DNA from: Verrucomicrobiia bacterium
Lineage (GTDB): Bacteria; Verrucomicrobiota; Verrucomicrobiia; Opitutales; Opitutaceae
Direction: 5' to 3'
Assembly: GCA_011525695.1 (NCBI GenBank)
Contig: WYBX01000104.1
Span: forward strand, 1-63,209
DNA: 63,209 bases
In this document: piece by piece, positions 8,768 through 18,396 of the stretch
How the letters are laid out: each line of letters opens with the position of its first letter
Position numbering within the stretch: position 1 is the stretch's first letter
Notes under the pieces: model-generated
The model's database searches: none
Told to the model about the DNA's origin: nothing
The model's input: the letters and a program-made list of their open reading frames with translations, nothing else
Made by a program: the position numbers and the translations under genes

Positions 8768-11032
8768 ATGAAAATCCCGTCCTCACTTGTCCGGCTGCTG
8801 CCGCTTCTGGCGTGCACCGCGCTCGTCCCGGTCCACGCGGCGCGCCCCGCCATCTTCCCGCTTCCACAGGAGATCGAGGTTCTCGATGCCGGACTCGCGC
8901 TCGACGACAACCTGGAAGTGCTCGTCCCGCTGCATCCCTCCGGCCAGGATCTGCTCCTGGCCCGGGAGATCACGGCCGAGTTGACCGGACGGTTTGGCGT
9001 GGCGCCGCAGTTGCGGCGAACGGACCGCGTGCCGGAGAGCGGCCGCGTCATCGTCATGGGCAGCGTGGCCAATCCGCTGGTACGGCAGCTGGTGGCGGAG
9101 CGGAAGATCGCGCTCGATTCCATGCAGCCGGGGCCCGAGGGCTATGTCTTGCAGGTCGACCACCGAATCGCGCTCGTCGCCGACAGCGATGATCGTGGGG
9201 CGTTCTACGGCATGCAGTCGCTCCGGCAGCTGGTCTCGCGCGATCAGCAGAGCATCATCGCCCAGGGCGTCCGGGTCCGCGACTGGCCACACAAGCCGTT
9301 CCGCGGGGTGAAGCTTTACCTGCCCGGGCCCGAGAACATCGGGTTTTTCAAGCGGTTCGTCCGCGATTTCATGGCGCTGAACAAGTACAACCAGCTGATC
9401 CTCGAGCTGAATGCCAACATGCGGCTGGACCGGCATCCGGAACTGAACGCCGGTGCGCTCGACCTCGCCACGGATCTCATCAACACGCGGCGGGATCGCG
9501 CCTTTGGTCCGAAGGGCGAGGGCCAGGACTCGGTCCACCATGACAATGCCGATGGAGCCATTCTGGAAAAAAGCGAGGTGGCGGAACTCGTCCGCTGGGC
9601 GCGGGAACTGCACATCGAGGTAATCCCGGAGCTGCCGACGCTCAGCCATGCCTATCACCTGCTGACGCGGCAGCGCGGCATCGCCGAGATGCAGGGGGCG
9701 GAATGGCCCGATGCCTACTGTCCTTCGAATCCGAAATCCTACGACATCGCCTTCGACGTTTTTGAGGAATACATCGAGGTCATGCAGCCCCGGATGATCC
9801 ACGTGGGTCATGACGAGTGGCGGATTCGGCTCGGAGCCTGCCCGCGTTGCCGGGAGCGGGATATCCGCGAGTTGTTTGCCGAGGATCTCGGAAGAATTCA
9901 CGGCTGGCTGGCGGCCCGGGGCATCCGGACGATGATCTGGGGCGACCACTTGATCGAGCGGCTGCGGGGCCAGCATGGCTACGATCAGCAGACCGCCGAT
10001 GGGTTCAAATACCAGCGGCCTGGCGGGCTCACGGCGGAGATGGTCCAGGCCCGGATTCCGAAAGATATTTTGATTGCCAACTGGTTCTGGCAGGAGCCGC
10101 ACGCCGGGCAGGGCGAGGTCAATGATCTCGATTTGGCCCAGTGGGGTTTCCAGCAGTTTTATGGCAACATGGAGCCGCACATCCAGAACTGGGGCCGCCG
10201 CAGCGCGAATCCCTCCGTGATTGGCGGCGCGCCCTCATCCTGGGCGGCGACGACCGAGTTCAATTTCGGCAAGGATCAGGTGCTGGACCTCATGGCCTGT
10301 GCCAACCTGCTCTGGTCGAGTCACTGGCCGGATCTCGAGGAGGTGACGGCCATCGTGCAGGCCGCGATGCCCGAGGTGCGGGCGCGGTTCAGCGGCCGCG
10401 CGCCCTTCAGCGCTTCGGGTGATCCGCAGGCCGCCGTCAGCCTGGCGGGCCGGGCGGCGTCAGCTGCGGGGCCGGAGGAGAAAGTGCGCGTGGGTGCAGT
10501 GAGCTTCCAACGGGAGCCGGCGGCGCCGATTCATGCGCGGGCGGGGGCGGCCAGCGCGCCGATTGCGATCGGCCGCGACGTGAGCAGCCTCGTTTTCCTG
10601 CATGCGAGCGAGCATCCGGGCGGCCGCGCCATGGCGTACCGGATCATCCATAATTTCGAGGACACCGCGGAACTGATTGGCCATTACGAGGTGCTCTACG
10701 AAGACGGGTTGGTGGTGACGGTGCCGCTGCGGCATGGGGTCAACATCATGGAACACGGCTGGAGCCCGGCGAGCCGTCCCCGGACCCACTGCTACCTCGG
10801 CGATCCGATCGATCTCGGCGAGGCCGGGACGTTCACCGCTTTCGAGTGGAGAAATCCACGGCTGGGCAAGCCGATCAAGTCGGTGACGCTGAAGTCGGCT
10901 TCGGGATTCATCACGCCCTACGGCCGGCCGGCGCGTGAGAACGGGGTGATGCTGCGGGCGATCACGGCGGTGCTGCCCCGACCGGTCCGGAAGGGCCAGC
11001 GGGTCACCACGGAAGATCTCGATGCGAACTAA
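8768..11032 (+). CDS. secreted GH20-like beta-N-acetylhexosaminidase
   Basis: 754 residues. A signal peptide spans about 1-25 (LLPLLACTALVPVHA). An N-terminal GH20b-like domain follows at about 27-170 (FPLPQEIEV, EGYVLQVDHRIALVADSDDRGAFYGMQSLRQL). A TIM barrel covers about 175-520, with the GH20 acid pair Asp349-Glu350 in HVGHDEW. The C-terminal region of about 200 residues resembles a carbohydrate-binding beta-sandwich. In classical GH20 the motif is HxGGDE; here the second Gly is His, so activity on true hexosaminides is not certain. The start at 8768 was chosen because it begins the signal peptide. It is the first gene after the tandem receptors and shares their promoter pattern, consistent with trimming imported or surface glycans. 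Confidence 0.8.
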   Translation: MKIPSSLVRLLPLLACTALVPVHAARPAIFPLPQEIEVLDAGLALDDNLEVLVPLHPSGQDLLLAREITAELTGRFGVAPQLRRTDRVPESGRVIVMGSVANPLVRQLVAERKIALDSMQPGPEGYVLQVDHRIALVADSDDRGAFYGMQSLRQLVSRDQQSIIAQGVRVRDWPHKPFRGVKLYLPGPENIGFFKRFVRDFMALNKYNQLILELNANMRLDRHPELNAGALDLATDLINTRRDRAFGPKGEGQDSVHHDNADGAILEKSEVAELVRWARELHIEVIPELPTLSHAYHLLTRQRGIAEMQGAEWPDAYCPSNPKSYDIAFDVFEEYIEVMQPRMIHVGHDEWRIRLGACPRCRERDIRELFAEDLGRIHGWLAARGIRTMIWGDHLIERLRGQHGYDQQTADGFKYQRPGGLTAEMVQARIPKDILIANWFWQEPHAGQGEVNDLDLAQWGFQQFYGNMEPHIQNWGRRSANPSVIGGAPSSWAATTEFNFGKDQVLDLMACANLLWSSHWPDLEEVTAIVQAAMPEVRARFSGRAPFSASGDPQAAVSLAGRAASAAGPEEKVRVGAVSFQREPAAPIHARAGAASAPIAIGRDVSSLVFLHASEHPGGRAMAYRIIHNFEDTAELIGHYEVLYEDGLVVTVPLRHGVNIMEHGWSPASRPRTHCYLGDPIDLGEAGTFTAFEWRNPRLGKPIKSVTLKSASGFITPYGRPARENGVMLRAITAVLPRPVRKGQRVTTEDLDAN

Positions 11033-11046
11033 CGAGCCGGAGTGTC

Positions 11047-11113
11047 GGACCAGGGACCAAGGACCAAGGACTAGGGACTAGGGACTAGGGACTAGGGACC
11101 AGGGACCAGGGAT
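11047..11113. repeat. 7-bp tandem repeat
   Basis: Nine consecutive 7-base units of GGACCAG, GGACCAA or GGACTAG plus a partial tenth. Intergenic; such arrays change length easily. Confidence 0.9.
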
Positions 11114-11133
11114 AGAAACGCAACCATCCGATG

Positions 11134-11164
11134 AAACCGCGAATGAATGCGAATGGACGCCAAT
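11134..11164. repeat. dispersed repeat, AACCGCGAATG family
   Basis: Reads AAACCGCGAATGAATGCG then AATGGACGCCAAT. Relatives lie at 15857-15935, 29377-29600 and 63006. It contains an ATG in frame with the following esterase, but it is a repeat and is therefore not used as the start. Confidence 0.7.
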
Positions 11165-11172
11165 TTCATTTC

Positions 11173-12435
11173 ATGAATATCCTCGGTTTTCGTCCGGTTT
11201 TCATCCTGGGCCTGATCACGGCCACGACGCTGGTGTCTCCCGCCGCGGTTCCGGCAGCTGCCGCACCGCCGCGCTTCTTTCCGCCGGATGCACCGGGCGC
11301 GGCGGCGTACACGCTGCCCGATCCTTTGCGGACGCTCGATGGCCGTACGATCACGACGGTTGCCGAATGGGAGAAGATCCGCCGACCGGAACTGCTCGAG
11401 CTGTTTCGGGCACAGGTTTACGGACGTGTGCCGGACACGGCGTACACCCAGGCATTCAGGGTGGTCAGCGAGAATTCGGGGGCGCTGGGCGGCGCCGCGA
11501 CCCGGAAGGAGATTGAAATCACGGTGAGCGCGCGCGGAAAGGCGCTGGCGATCCGGCTTTTTCTCTTCACGCCAAACCATGCCACCAGCCCGGTGCCCGC
11601 CTTCCTCCTGATGGGAAACTCGAGCGTCGACCACTATGATCCGGCGGTGGCCAGGCCGAGCGGTTACTGGCCGGTTGAGACCGGGATTGCCCGCGGCTAC
11701 GCGATGGCGGCGTTCTGGAGTTGGGATGCCGATCCGGACCAGAAGGCGGACGTTGATTTCAAGGATGGCGCGCATGCACTGCTCGATGCGGGGCCGCGGC
11801 AGCCGGATTCCTGGGCGACGATTGCCGCCTGGGCCTGGGGGATGAGTCGTTGTCTTGATTATCTGGTGACGGACCCTGCGATCGCGGCGGATCGGGTGGC
11901 GGTGGTGGGGCACTCGCGGGCGGGCAAGACGGCGCTGTGGGCGGCGGCCCAGGACGAGCGGTTCGCCATGGCGTGCTCGAACGATTCGGGCACCGGGGGC
12001 GCGGCCTTGAGCCGGCGGCGGACGAAGGAAAAGGAATCCGTGGAGGCGATCAACCGGCTGTTCCCGCACTGGTTCGCCACGAATTTCAAGGCCTTCGGGG
12101 GGCGCGAGCAGGAAATGCCGGTGGATCAGCACCTGCTGCTCGCGCTGATTGCGCCGCGGACGGTTTGCGTCGCCAGCGCGAGCCAGGATCTCTGGGCCGA
12201 TCCCCGCGGGGAGTTTCTCAGCCTCGTGGCGACCCGGCCTGCGTACGAACTGTATGGACTTGGCGGATTGGGCGATCGCACGGAGATGCCGCCGATCGGC
12301 GAGCCACTGCATGGTGAAGGGGCCCATTATTGGATCCGCGAGGGACGGCACGCGCTGACAGCGGCCGATTGGAAGTTCTACTTCGATTCGGCGGATCTGG
12401 CCTTCGGCCGGGTTGCCCCGAAACCCATCCGCTGA
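11173..12435 (+). CDS. glucuronoyl esterase, CE15 family
   Basis: 420 residues, alpha/beta hydrolase. A signal peptide is likely within 1-35. The nucleophile Ser248 sits in VGHSRAGKTALW, the CE15 form of the GxSxxGK motif. It is followed by NDSGTGGAALSRRR, a sequence block typical of bacterial CE15, and by a C-terminal catalytic His region (IREGRHALTAADW). CE15 enzymes cleave the ester between 4-O-methyl-glucuronate on xylan and lignin alcohols, or related uronate esters. ATG 11173 was chosen over 11131 because the earlier one lies in a dispersed repeat and would spoil the signal peptide. It is followed directly by the GH127-type gene, so the pair suggests attack on substituted hemicellulose or pectin side chains. 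Confidence 0.87.
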   Translation: MNILGFRPVFILGLITATTLVSPAAVPAAAAPPRFFPPDAPGAAAYTLPDPLRTLDGRTITTVAEWEKIRRPELLELFRAQVYGRVPDTAYTQAFRVVSENSGALGGAATRKEIEITVSARGKALAIRLFLFTPNHATSPVPAFLLMGNSSVDHYDPAVARPSGYWPVETGIARGYAMAAFWSWDADPDQKADVDFKDGAHALLDAGPRQPDSWATIAAWAWGMSRCLDYLVTDPAIAADRVAVVGHSRAGKTALWAAAQDERFAMACSNDSGTGGAALSRRRTKEKESVEAINRLFPHWFATNFKAFGGREQEMPVDQHLLLALIAPRTVCVASASQDLWADPRGEFLSLVATRPAYELYGLGGLGDRTEMPPIGEPLHGEGAHYWIREGRHALTAADWKFYFDSADLAFGRVAPKPIR

Positions 12436-12492
12436 AGAGTTGGCAGCGCTGAGCACCATGTCTGTCCCCTACGCAGTCAGTAGTTGGATACA

Positions 12493-12542
12493 TGGAGGGC
12501 CGGGCTCCGTCACGGCCATGGACGACGCGGCGGTCGTCCCTT
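12493..12542. repeat. REP-like repeat (GGAGGG..GTCGTCC family) at a gene start
   Basis: TGGAGGGCCGGGCTCCGTC then CGACGCGGCGGTCGTCCC, a relative of the copies at 4667, 19486 and 63087. The ATG used for the next gene (12518) lies inside it. Confidence 0.65.
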
Positions 12543-14587
12543 TAGCTGTGTTTTCCTACGGTCGAGTTTTCCTGGCCGGATTCGCGGCACTCGGCTGCAC
12601 GCTTGCGCTTGCAGCCGGCGAGGTCCCGGCGGCGCCCGGAGCGTCAATCGCGGGCCGCACGATGTATACGGAGCTGCGACTCGGCACGATTGAGCCGCGC
12701 GGCTGGCTGCGCGACGAACTCGAACGGATGACGGCCGGGATGACGGGCCAGCTGGACGAGCTTTATCCCGAAGTCCTTGGCCCGAGGAACGGCTGGCTGG
12801 GTGGGGATGGCGACGCCTGGGAGCGCGGGCCTTATTGGATTGATGGGTTATATCCGTTGGCCGTCCTGACGGGATCGCCGGAGCTTCGCGCCAAGGCGAT
12901 GAAGTGGATCGAATGGACGCTAACGAGCCAGCGGGAGGATGGGTATATCGGTCCTCGGCCGTCGGCCGAGCCGCCCGCGCGAGAGCAAGGGCTGCAGCGG
13001 AGTCCGCAGGAGGATTGGTGGCCCCGGATGGTGATGCTGAAGGTGCTGCAGCAGCATCATCAGGCAACCGGGGATCCGAGGGTGATCGCATGCCTGAGCC
13101 GGTATTTCCGCCACCAGCTCAACGAGCTGCCGCGGCATCCGCTCGGCCAATGGTCCTGGTGGGCCGTGCAGCGGGGAGCGGACAACGCCCTGGTGGTGCT
13201 CTGGCTGCATCGCCAGACGGGTGAGCCCTGGTTGCTCGAGCTCGCGCGATTGCTGCAGCAGCAGACGCTGCCCTACACCGATCTCTTTCTCGAGGGCCAC
13301 TTGATCGCCCGGGAACGCGGGCAGCTCGGCGGCCCCTACACGCCGCAAGACTCCTTTCATTGCGTGAACCTCGCCCAGGGGATGAAGGCCCCGCTGGTTT
13401 TCAGCCTGGTCGATCCCGGACCGCGGCATCTCGCAGCGACGCGGCGGGCGCTGCGGGACCTGGTGGCGGTGCACGGGCAGCCGCATGGACTCTTCGGAGG
13501 GGACGAGGGGATGCACGGACGGGAGCTGGACCGCGGCAGCGAGCTCTGCACCGCGGTGGAGATGATGTTTTCGCTGGAGAAGATGGTGGAGATTTCCGGC
13601 GAAGTGGAGTTCGCCGATCGGCTCGAACAGATCGCCTTCAACGTGCTGCCGACTCAGGTGGCGGACGATTATTCGGGTCGGCAGTATTTCCAGCAGGCGA
13701 ACCAGGTGCAGGTGACCCGGGGACATCGCCGTTTTCACGATCCCCAGGCCGGGCTGGCCCTCGTCTACGGGGTGCTGACCGGTTATCCCTGCTGCACGAC
13801 GAATCTTCACCAGGGCTGGCCGAAGTTTGCCCAGCACCTGTGGATGCAATCCCGCGACGGTGGATTGGCCGCGATTGCTTACGCGCCCAGCCGCGTTCGG
13901 ACTACGCTCGGCGGGCGATCCGTCGCCATCACGACCGAGACCGAATATCCTTTTGGGGATCGGATCCGTTTCGCACTCGAGGCCGACGGGCCCGCGGAGT
14001 TTCCGCTTTGGCTGCGGATTCCGGGTTGGTGTGAGGGAGCGAGGATCACCGTGAACGGCGAAACGGTGGGCCAACCCGCGGCGGGACAGTTTCACGTCCT
14101 GAGCCGGACGTGGCAGCCGGGGGATCGGATTGAACTGGTGCTGCCGATGGCGCTGCGAAAATCGTACTGGCACGAACGGAGCGTCGCGATTGAGCGGGGA
14201 CCCTTGGTTTTCGCCCTGCGGATTGAGGAAGTGTGGTCGCAGGTGAATCCGGAGGATCGGCAGCGTGGCTACCGTGAATGCCGGCCGGCCACGCCCTGGA
14301 ACTACGCCTTGCTCCGGAGTGGAATCGAGCGACTGGAAGACACTTTCGCCGTGGTGCAATCGCCGGGTCCGCTGGCGGCCAATCCCTGGACCCTGGCGGC
14401 CGCCCCGGTTGAATTGCGCGCACGCGCCGTCCGGCTGCCGCAGTGGACCCTGTATGACGACTCGGCCGGGCCGGTGCCGATGAGCCCGGCACCCATGCCG
14501 GCGGGTGCGGAGTTGGAATCCATCCGGCTGATACCGTATGGCTGCACGACGCTGCGGGTTGCCGCCTTTCCGTTTGTGGCGGACTGA
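12518..14587 (+). CDS. GH127-type beta-L-arabinofuranosidase (DUF1680)
   Basis: 689 residues. The N-terminal hydrophobic segment (VFLAGFAALGCTLALAAG) is a signal peptide. The catalytic (alpha/alpha)6 domain contains GWLRDELERM, GPYWIDGLYPLAVL and SELCTAVEMMFS. The Cys-Cys motif YPCCTTN (Cys425-Cys426) carries the zinc-bound cysteine nucleophile of GH127. Beta-sandwich domains follow. GH127 enzymes release L-arabinofuranose, so the protein fits removal of arabinose side chains. The start is uncertain: ATG 12518 and the bases before it lie in a REP-like repeat, and GTG 12548 would also keep the signal peptide. The upstream esterase ends only about 80 bases earlier, so the two are probably cotranscribed. 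Confidence 0.85.
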   Translation: MDDAAVVPLAVFSYGRVFLAGFAALGCTLALAAGEVPAAPGASIAGRTMYTELRLGTIEPRGWLRDELERMTAGMTGQLDELYPEVLGPRNGWLGGDGDAWERGPYWIDGLYPLAVLTGSPELRAKAMKWIEWTLTSQREDGYIGPRPSAEPPAREQGLQRSPQEDWWPRMVMLKVLQQHHQATGDPRVIACLSRYFRHQLNELPRHPLGQWSWWAVQRGADNALVVLWLHRQTGEPWLLELARLLQQQTLPYTDLFLEGHLIARERGQLGGPYTPQDSFHCVNLAQGMKAPLVFSLVDPGPRHLAATRRALRDLVAVHGQPHGLFGGDEGMHGRELDRGSELCTAVEMMFSLEKMVEISGEVEFADRLEQIAFNVLPTQVADDYSGRQYFQQANQVQVTRGHRRFHDPQAGLALVYGVLTGYPCCTTNLHQGWPKFAQHLWMQSRDGGLAAIAYAPSRVRTTLGGRSVAITTETEYPFGDRIRFALEADGPAEFPLWLRIPGWCEGARITVNGETVGQPAAGQFHVLSRTWQPGDRIELVLPMALRKSYWHERSVAIERGPLVFALRIEEVWSQVNPEDRQRGYRECRPATPWNYALLRSGIERLEDTFAVVQSPGPLAANPWTLAAAPVELRARAVRLPQWTLYDDSAGPVPMSPAPMPAGAELESIRLIPYGCTTLRVAAFPFVAD

Positions 14588-14811
14588 ACAGTCTGGGTCC
14601 GCTGCTGCACCGGTTTCGCATGAGCGGAGCGATGGAGGAGGAGCCGTTCAGATCGATTTTGTACCGATTCCTGACATGACCCCGTCACGAACCTGGAAAG
14701 CGGCCACGGCGTCCCACCGTGGAGACGCAGTGCGGGATGGATTTCAGCGGCGAGACGCCGCTGCCACGTTGCACGCTTGTCCGGAGGCGAGGGGCCTGCC
14801 ACTGGTTTCCC

Positions 14812-15804
<993 letters not shown>

Positions 15805-15856
15805 ACCGCGAATGGCCGGAGGCGGTAGTCTGGCCCGATTGAAACCGTCCGAGATT

Positions 15857-15935
15857 TGCGTGAATTGGCGTCCATTGGCGGTTGAATGGATTGGCGGGGC
15901 GAGGAACCGCGAATGAACGCGAATGGACGCGAATG
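15857..15935. repeat. dispersed AACCGCGAATG repeat, inverted pair
   Basis: TTGGCGTCCATTGGCGGTT in one orientation, then AACCGCGAATGAACGCG and AATGGACGCGAATGG in the other, making an inverted pair between convergent genes. Confidence 0.7.
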
Positions 15936-15936
15936 G

Positions 15937-16764
15937 CTATTGGCGGAGAATGGCCGCAGCTTTGGCGGCGACTCGCGCGGGATCGGTCTCCGGCAGCAGC
16001 ATCACGGTAAACGAAAGCTCACCGGTGAGGAGATTTTCAAGATTCGAGAGCCGCCGGCCGAAGCCGAAGACCGTCATCGCGTTTTCCATGGGACGATACG
16101 AGACCGGCACATTGGGTGCACCGTGCGCAACCAGCAGTAGCGCGTGCCGGTGTCCGGCACTCACGAATGCCACCCAGGGTACGTCCTTCATCATTGCTTC
16201 CCAACGCTCGCTCAACGGGCTCACCTGGCCACCGGGCCGTACGCAGAGGTCGGCGGGATCGAAGCGGCCGCCGGGCGTGCCTTCGTAGAGAAACCAGAAG
16301 CGACCGTCGTCCGCCGGCACGCGGGTCATCCGCAGTCGCGCGCGATCCGGCAGGATTTCCCATTCGCATGCCCAGCGGCCGTCGCGTGATTGCGACCTCA
16401 ATACCACGCGGTCCGGCGCAGCGGACGCGACGACGGTTTCTGAACCCTTCGGCCCGGCATGGCCGGGATGAAAGAAATTATTCCCGTCCTGGCCGCGCCG
16501 GAATACCGCATTCGGGATTCCGCGGTAATTTCCGGCTGCACCGCCGTCCGGCCGATAGCTGATCCAATCGTTGCCGGCCGGATCGAGCAGGCTGGAAAAT
16601 CCCGCGCCTTCCCGATGGTAGACCCAGGTGGCCGACCGCGTTTCGATCCGGAAACTGGGCTGGCCCTGTTCGACGGTCTCGCGGACAATGATTCCCGCGG
16701 GGGCGGCGCAGGCCGTGACGGTTAGGCCTGCAAGCAGGAGGAGAAGGTGTCGGGTGAAGTTCAT
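15937..16764 (-). CDS. secreted protein of unknown function
   Basis: 275 residues. A signal peptide spans about 1-21 (LLLLLAGLTVTACAAPA); the Cys in TACAAP could make it a lipoprotein, though the motif is not a perfect lipobox. The mature part is rich in beta-strand patterns and aromatic residues (ATWVYHREGAGFSSL, GNDWISYRPDGGAAGNYRGIP), resembling a galactose-mutarotase-like or other sugar-binding sandwich. I do not recognise a named family. It stands alone on the minus strand, convergent with the Gfo/Idh gene, and a complex inverted-repeat region lies upstream. Confidence 0.75.
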   Translation of the reverse strand: MNFTRHLLLLLAGLTVTACAAPAGIIVRETVEQGQPSFRIETRSATWVYHREGAGFSSLLDPAGNDWISYRPDGGAAGNYRGIPNAVFRRGQDGNNFFHPGHAGPKGSETVVASAAPDRVVLRSQSRDGRWACEWEILPDRARLRMTRVPADDGRFWFLYEGTPGGRFDPADLCVRPGGQVSPLSERWEAMMKDVPWVAFVSAGHRHALLLVAHGAPNVPVSYRPMENAMTVFGFGRRLSNLENLLTGELSFTVMLLPETDPARVAAKAAAILRQ

Positions 16765-16799
16765 GTGTATGCTCCGTTAAATCCAGAGATCGGATCCGG

Positions 16800-17090
16800 C
16801 TCTTTCTCCGGGATCTTTCTCTTAATCTTTCTCCCGATCCCCACCGTAACCCCGACCAAGTCGGCCCGACAGGGTGCATCCATCACACCCCTGGGGGGTC
16901 TAGTGCCTATTCGAATCGTTCACGCCTGAGACGATTTGATCGTTCTCGTTCTCTCTGGTGCGTGCGGGATCTGATCGAGAACGAGAAAGAGTGCGAGGAA
17001 CGAGTACGAGGCGGAGCCGCGGTAGGATGCAGGTCAAGTCACGGACCGGGAGAGTAAGAGAAAGATAAAGATCCAAGAGAAAGAGGTGTA
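16800..17090. repeat. nested inverted repeats filling an intergenic gap
   Basis: Outer arms are CT-rich (TCTTTCTCCGGGATCTTTCT from about 16800; its inverted partner AGAGAAAGATAAAGATCC near 17065). The inner block 16940-17027 is the inverted copy of the TTCTCGTT repeat seen at 4761-4890. No gene or clear promoter is seen in 16765-17118. Confidence 0.6.
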
Positions 17091-17118
17091 GGTGTGAATC
17101 CGCGTGCTCGAATACTCC

Positions 17119-18396
17119 TCAATGCGCCGCGCCGGGCGGGGCGAACCGGGCGATGATCACGGCGCCGGGCCAGAGGACCTCGATGCCGTGATGCTCGGTC
17201 TTGCTCGCGGTGTAGAATTCGTTTTCTCCCGGCTTCAGGGCCGAGATCGGCAGGTCGATTTCATCGTAGCTCAGATCGTGGTTGAAGCCGATGTTTCCCA
17301 CCAGCGCGGTGCCATTGATCCCGATCTCATCCGCCTGGTATCCATTCCATGAAGCCAGGATCAGTTTGGCGCCCTGCAATCCCGACAGATCGTCCGGCAG
17401 CGTGATTTTGCAGCTGTTCCGGCGGCCGGCGCGGGTCTGCCAGGCCTGCGGAATCGCGTGGCCGGCAAAGATCCTCGTGTGCGGAAAGCCCTTGAATTTC
17501 TCCAGCGTCACCGCCGCGGTCATCCGGCAGAGCCCGGTGTCGTCCTCGATCCGCGCCGTCACCTGGACCGGCGCGTCCTGGGCCGGGACATCGCGGGCAT
17601 CCCACGCCACGTGCCAGGGGTGCAGAAAGGCGCTCCCGGCATGCCGGCGCAACCCGCCGAAGAAGGTCTGGGCATGCCATTTCTCCGCCACGCCCTCGCC
17701 GCGCCAGTCATAGCCCCGGTAATGGGCGAGGAAATCCACCCGGCGGATACTGCGGCCGGCGGCAGGCAATGGTTCCGCCAACAGCTCGATCGTGCCGTAG
17801 CGCCCCGGCACTCCGTGGGGGGCGACCACGCCGCCGGTGGGCGCCGGCTTGTCCGGCCCATAATAGATGCGAAAGACGACTCCGTACACGATCGATTGCG
17901 GCCAGCGCGAACCCAGCCCGGCCGCGCCGGATCGCGTGATGAACTCGAACCGGTTCCGGCCTGGTTGCAGCGCCGCGACTGGCACCTCAAATGTGGGATA
18001 CAGCATCGTCAGCCACATTTCCGCCGGGCCCTCCTTCGTGCCGCGCCCGCCAGGGATCCGCGGCGATGAGGGCACGGGAAACCAGTCCTTCCCGTTGAGC
18101 CGCACGGCATGGCCCGTCGTCCCATAATGCGACTGCAGCAACTCGAGTTGGATTTCGGCCCGGATGGCGCCTGCCAGGTCGGCCAGTTCGATGTCGTTCA
18201 CCGCATTGGGCAAATGCTCCTTTGCGCCAGCCATGGTCGCATCGGGACCGGTGATCCGCTGCCAGCGACCACCATTGGCCCAGACATAATCGCGGAAGAT
18301 GTCCCCCGGCCGGGGCTCGGCGCGGAGCAGCGGCAGGGCGGAGGCGAGGGCAACCAGCAGGGCAAGGATACGGGGGAGGGACATGATGAGATTCAT
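17119..18396 (-). CDS. secreted protein of unknown function
   Basis: 425 residues. A signal peptide spans about 1-27 (LPRILALLVALASALPLLRA). The mature protein has repeated sandwich-like segments: LQPGRNRFEFITRSG near residue 150 and LKPGENEFYTASKTEHHG near 395 are alike and look like the ends of jelly-roll ligand-binding domains. No catalytic motif is recognised. The start ATG (18396) overlaps the TGA of the upstream isomerase gene by ATGA, so the two are translationally coupled and probably act on the same sugar. Confidence 0.75.
   Translation of the reverse strand: MNLIMSLPRILALLVALASALPLLRAEPRPGDIFRDYVWANGGRWQRITGPDATMAGAKEHLPNAVNDIELADLAGAIRAEIQLELLQSHYGTTGHAVRLNGKDWFPVPSSPRIPGGRGTKEGPAEMWLTMLYPTFEVPVAALQPGRNRFEFITRSGAAGLGSRWPQSIVYGVVFRIYYGPDKPAPTGGVVAPHGVPGRYGTIELLAEPLPAAGRSIRRVDFLAHYRGYDWRGEGVAEKWHAQTFFGGLRRHAGSAFLHPWHVAWDARDVPAQDAPVQVTARIEDDTGLCRMTAAVTLEKFKGFPHTRIFAGHAIPQAWQTRAGRRNSCKITLPDDLSGLQGAKLILASWNGYQADEIGINGTALVGNIGFNHDLSYDEIDLPISALKPGENEFYTASKTEHHGIEVLWPGAVIIARFAPPGAAH

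Noticed and set aside
11047..11113. Reading the 7-bp array as a CRISPR-like or iteron origin array
   Set aside because: There are no spacers and no unit length typical of CRISPR; there is no replication gene, AT-rich region or partition gene nearby.
15886..16140. A small + strand frame starting in the AACCGCGAATG repeat
   Set aside because: Its start is repeat DNA and the rest is antisense to the secreted protein at 15937-16764.
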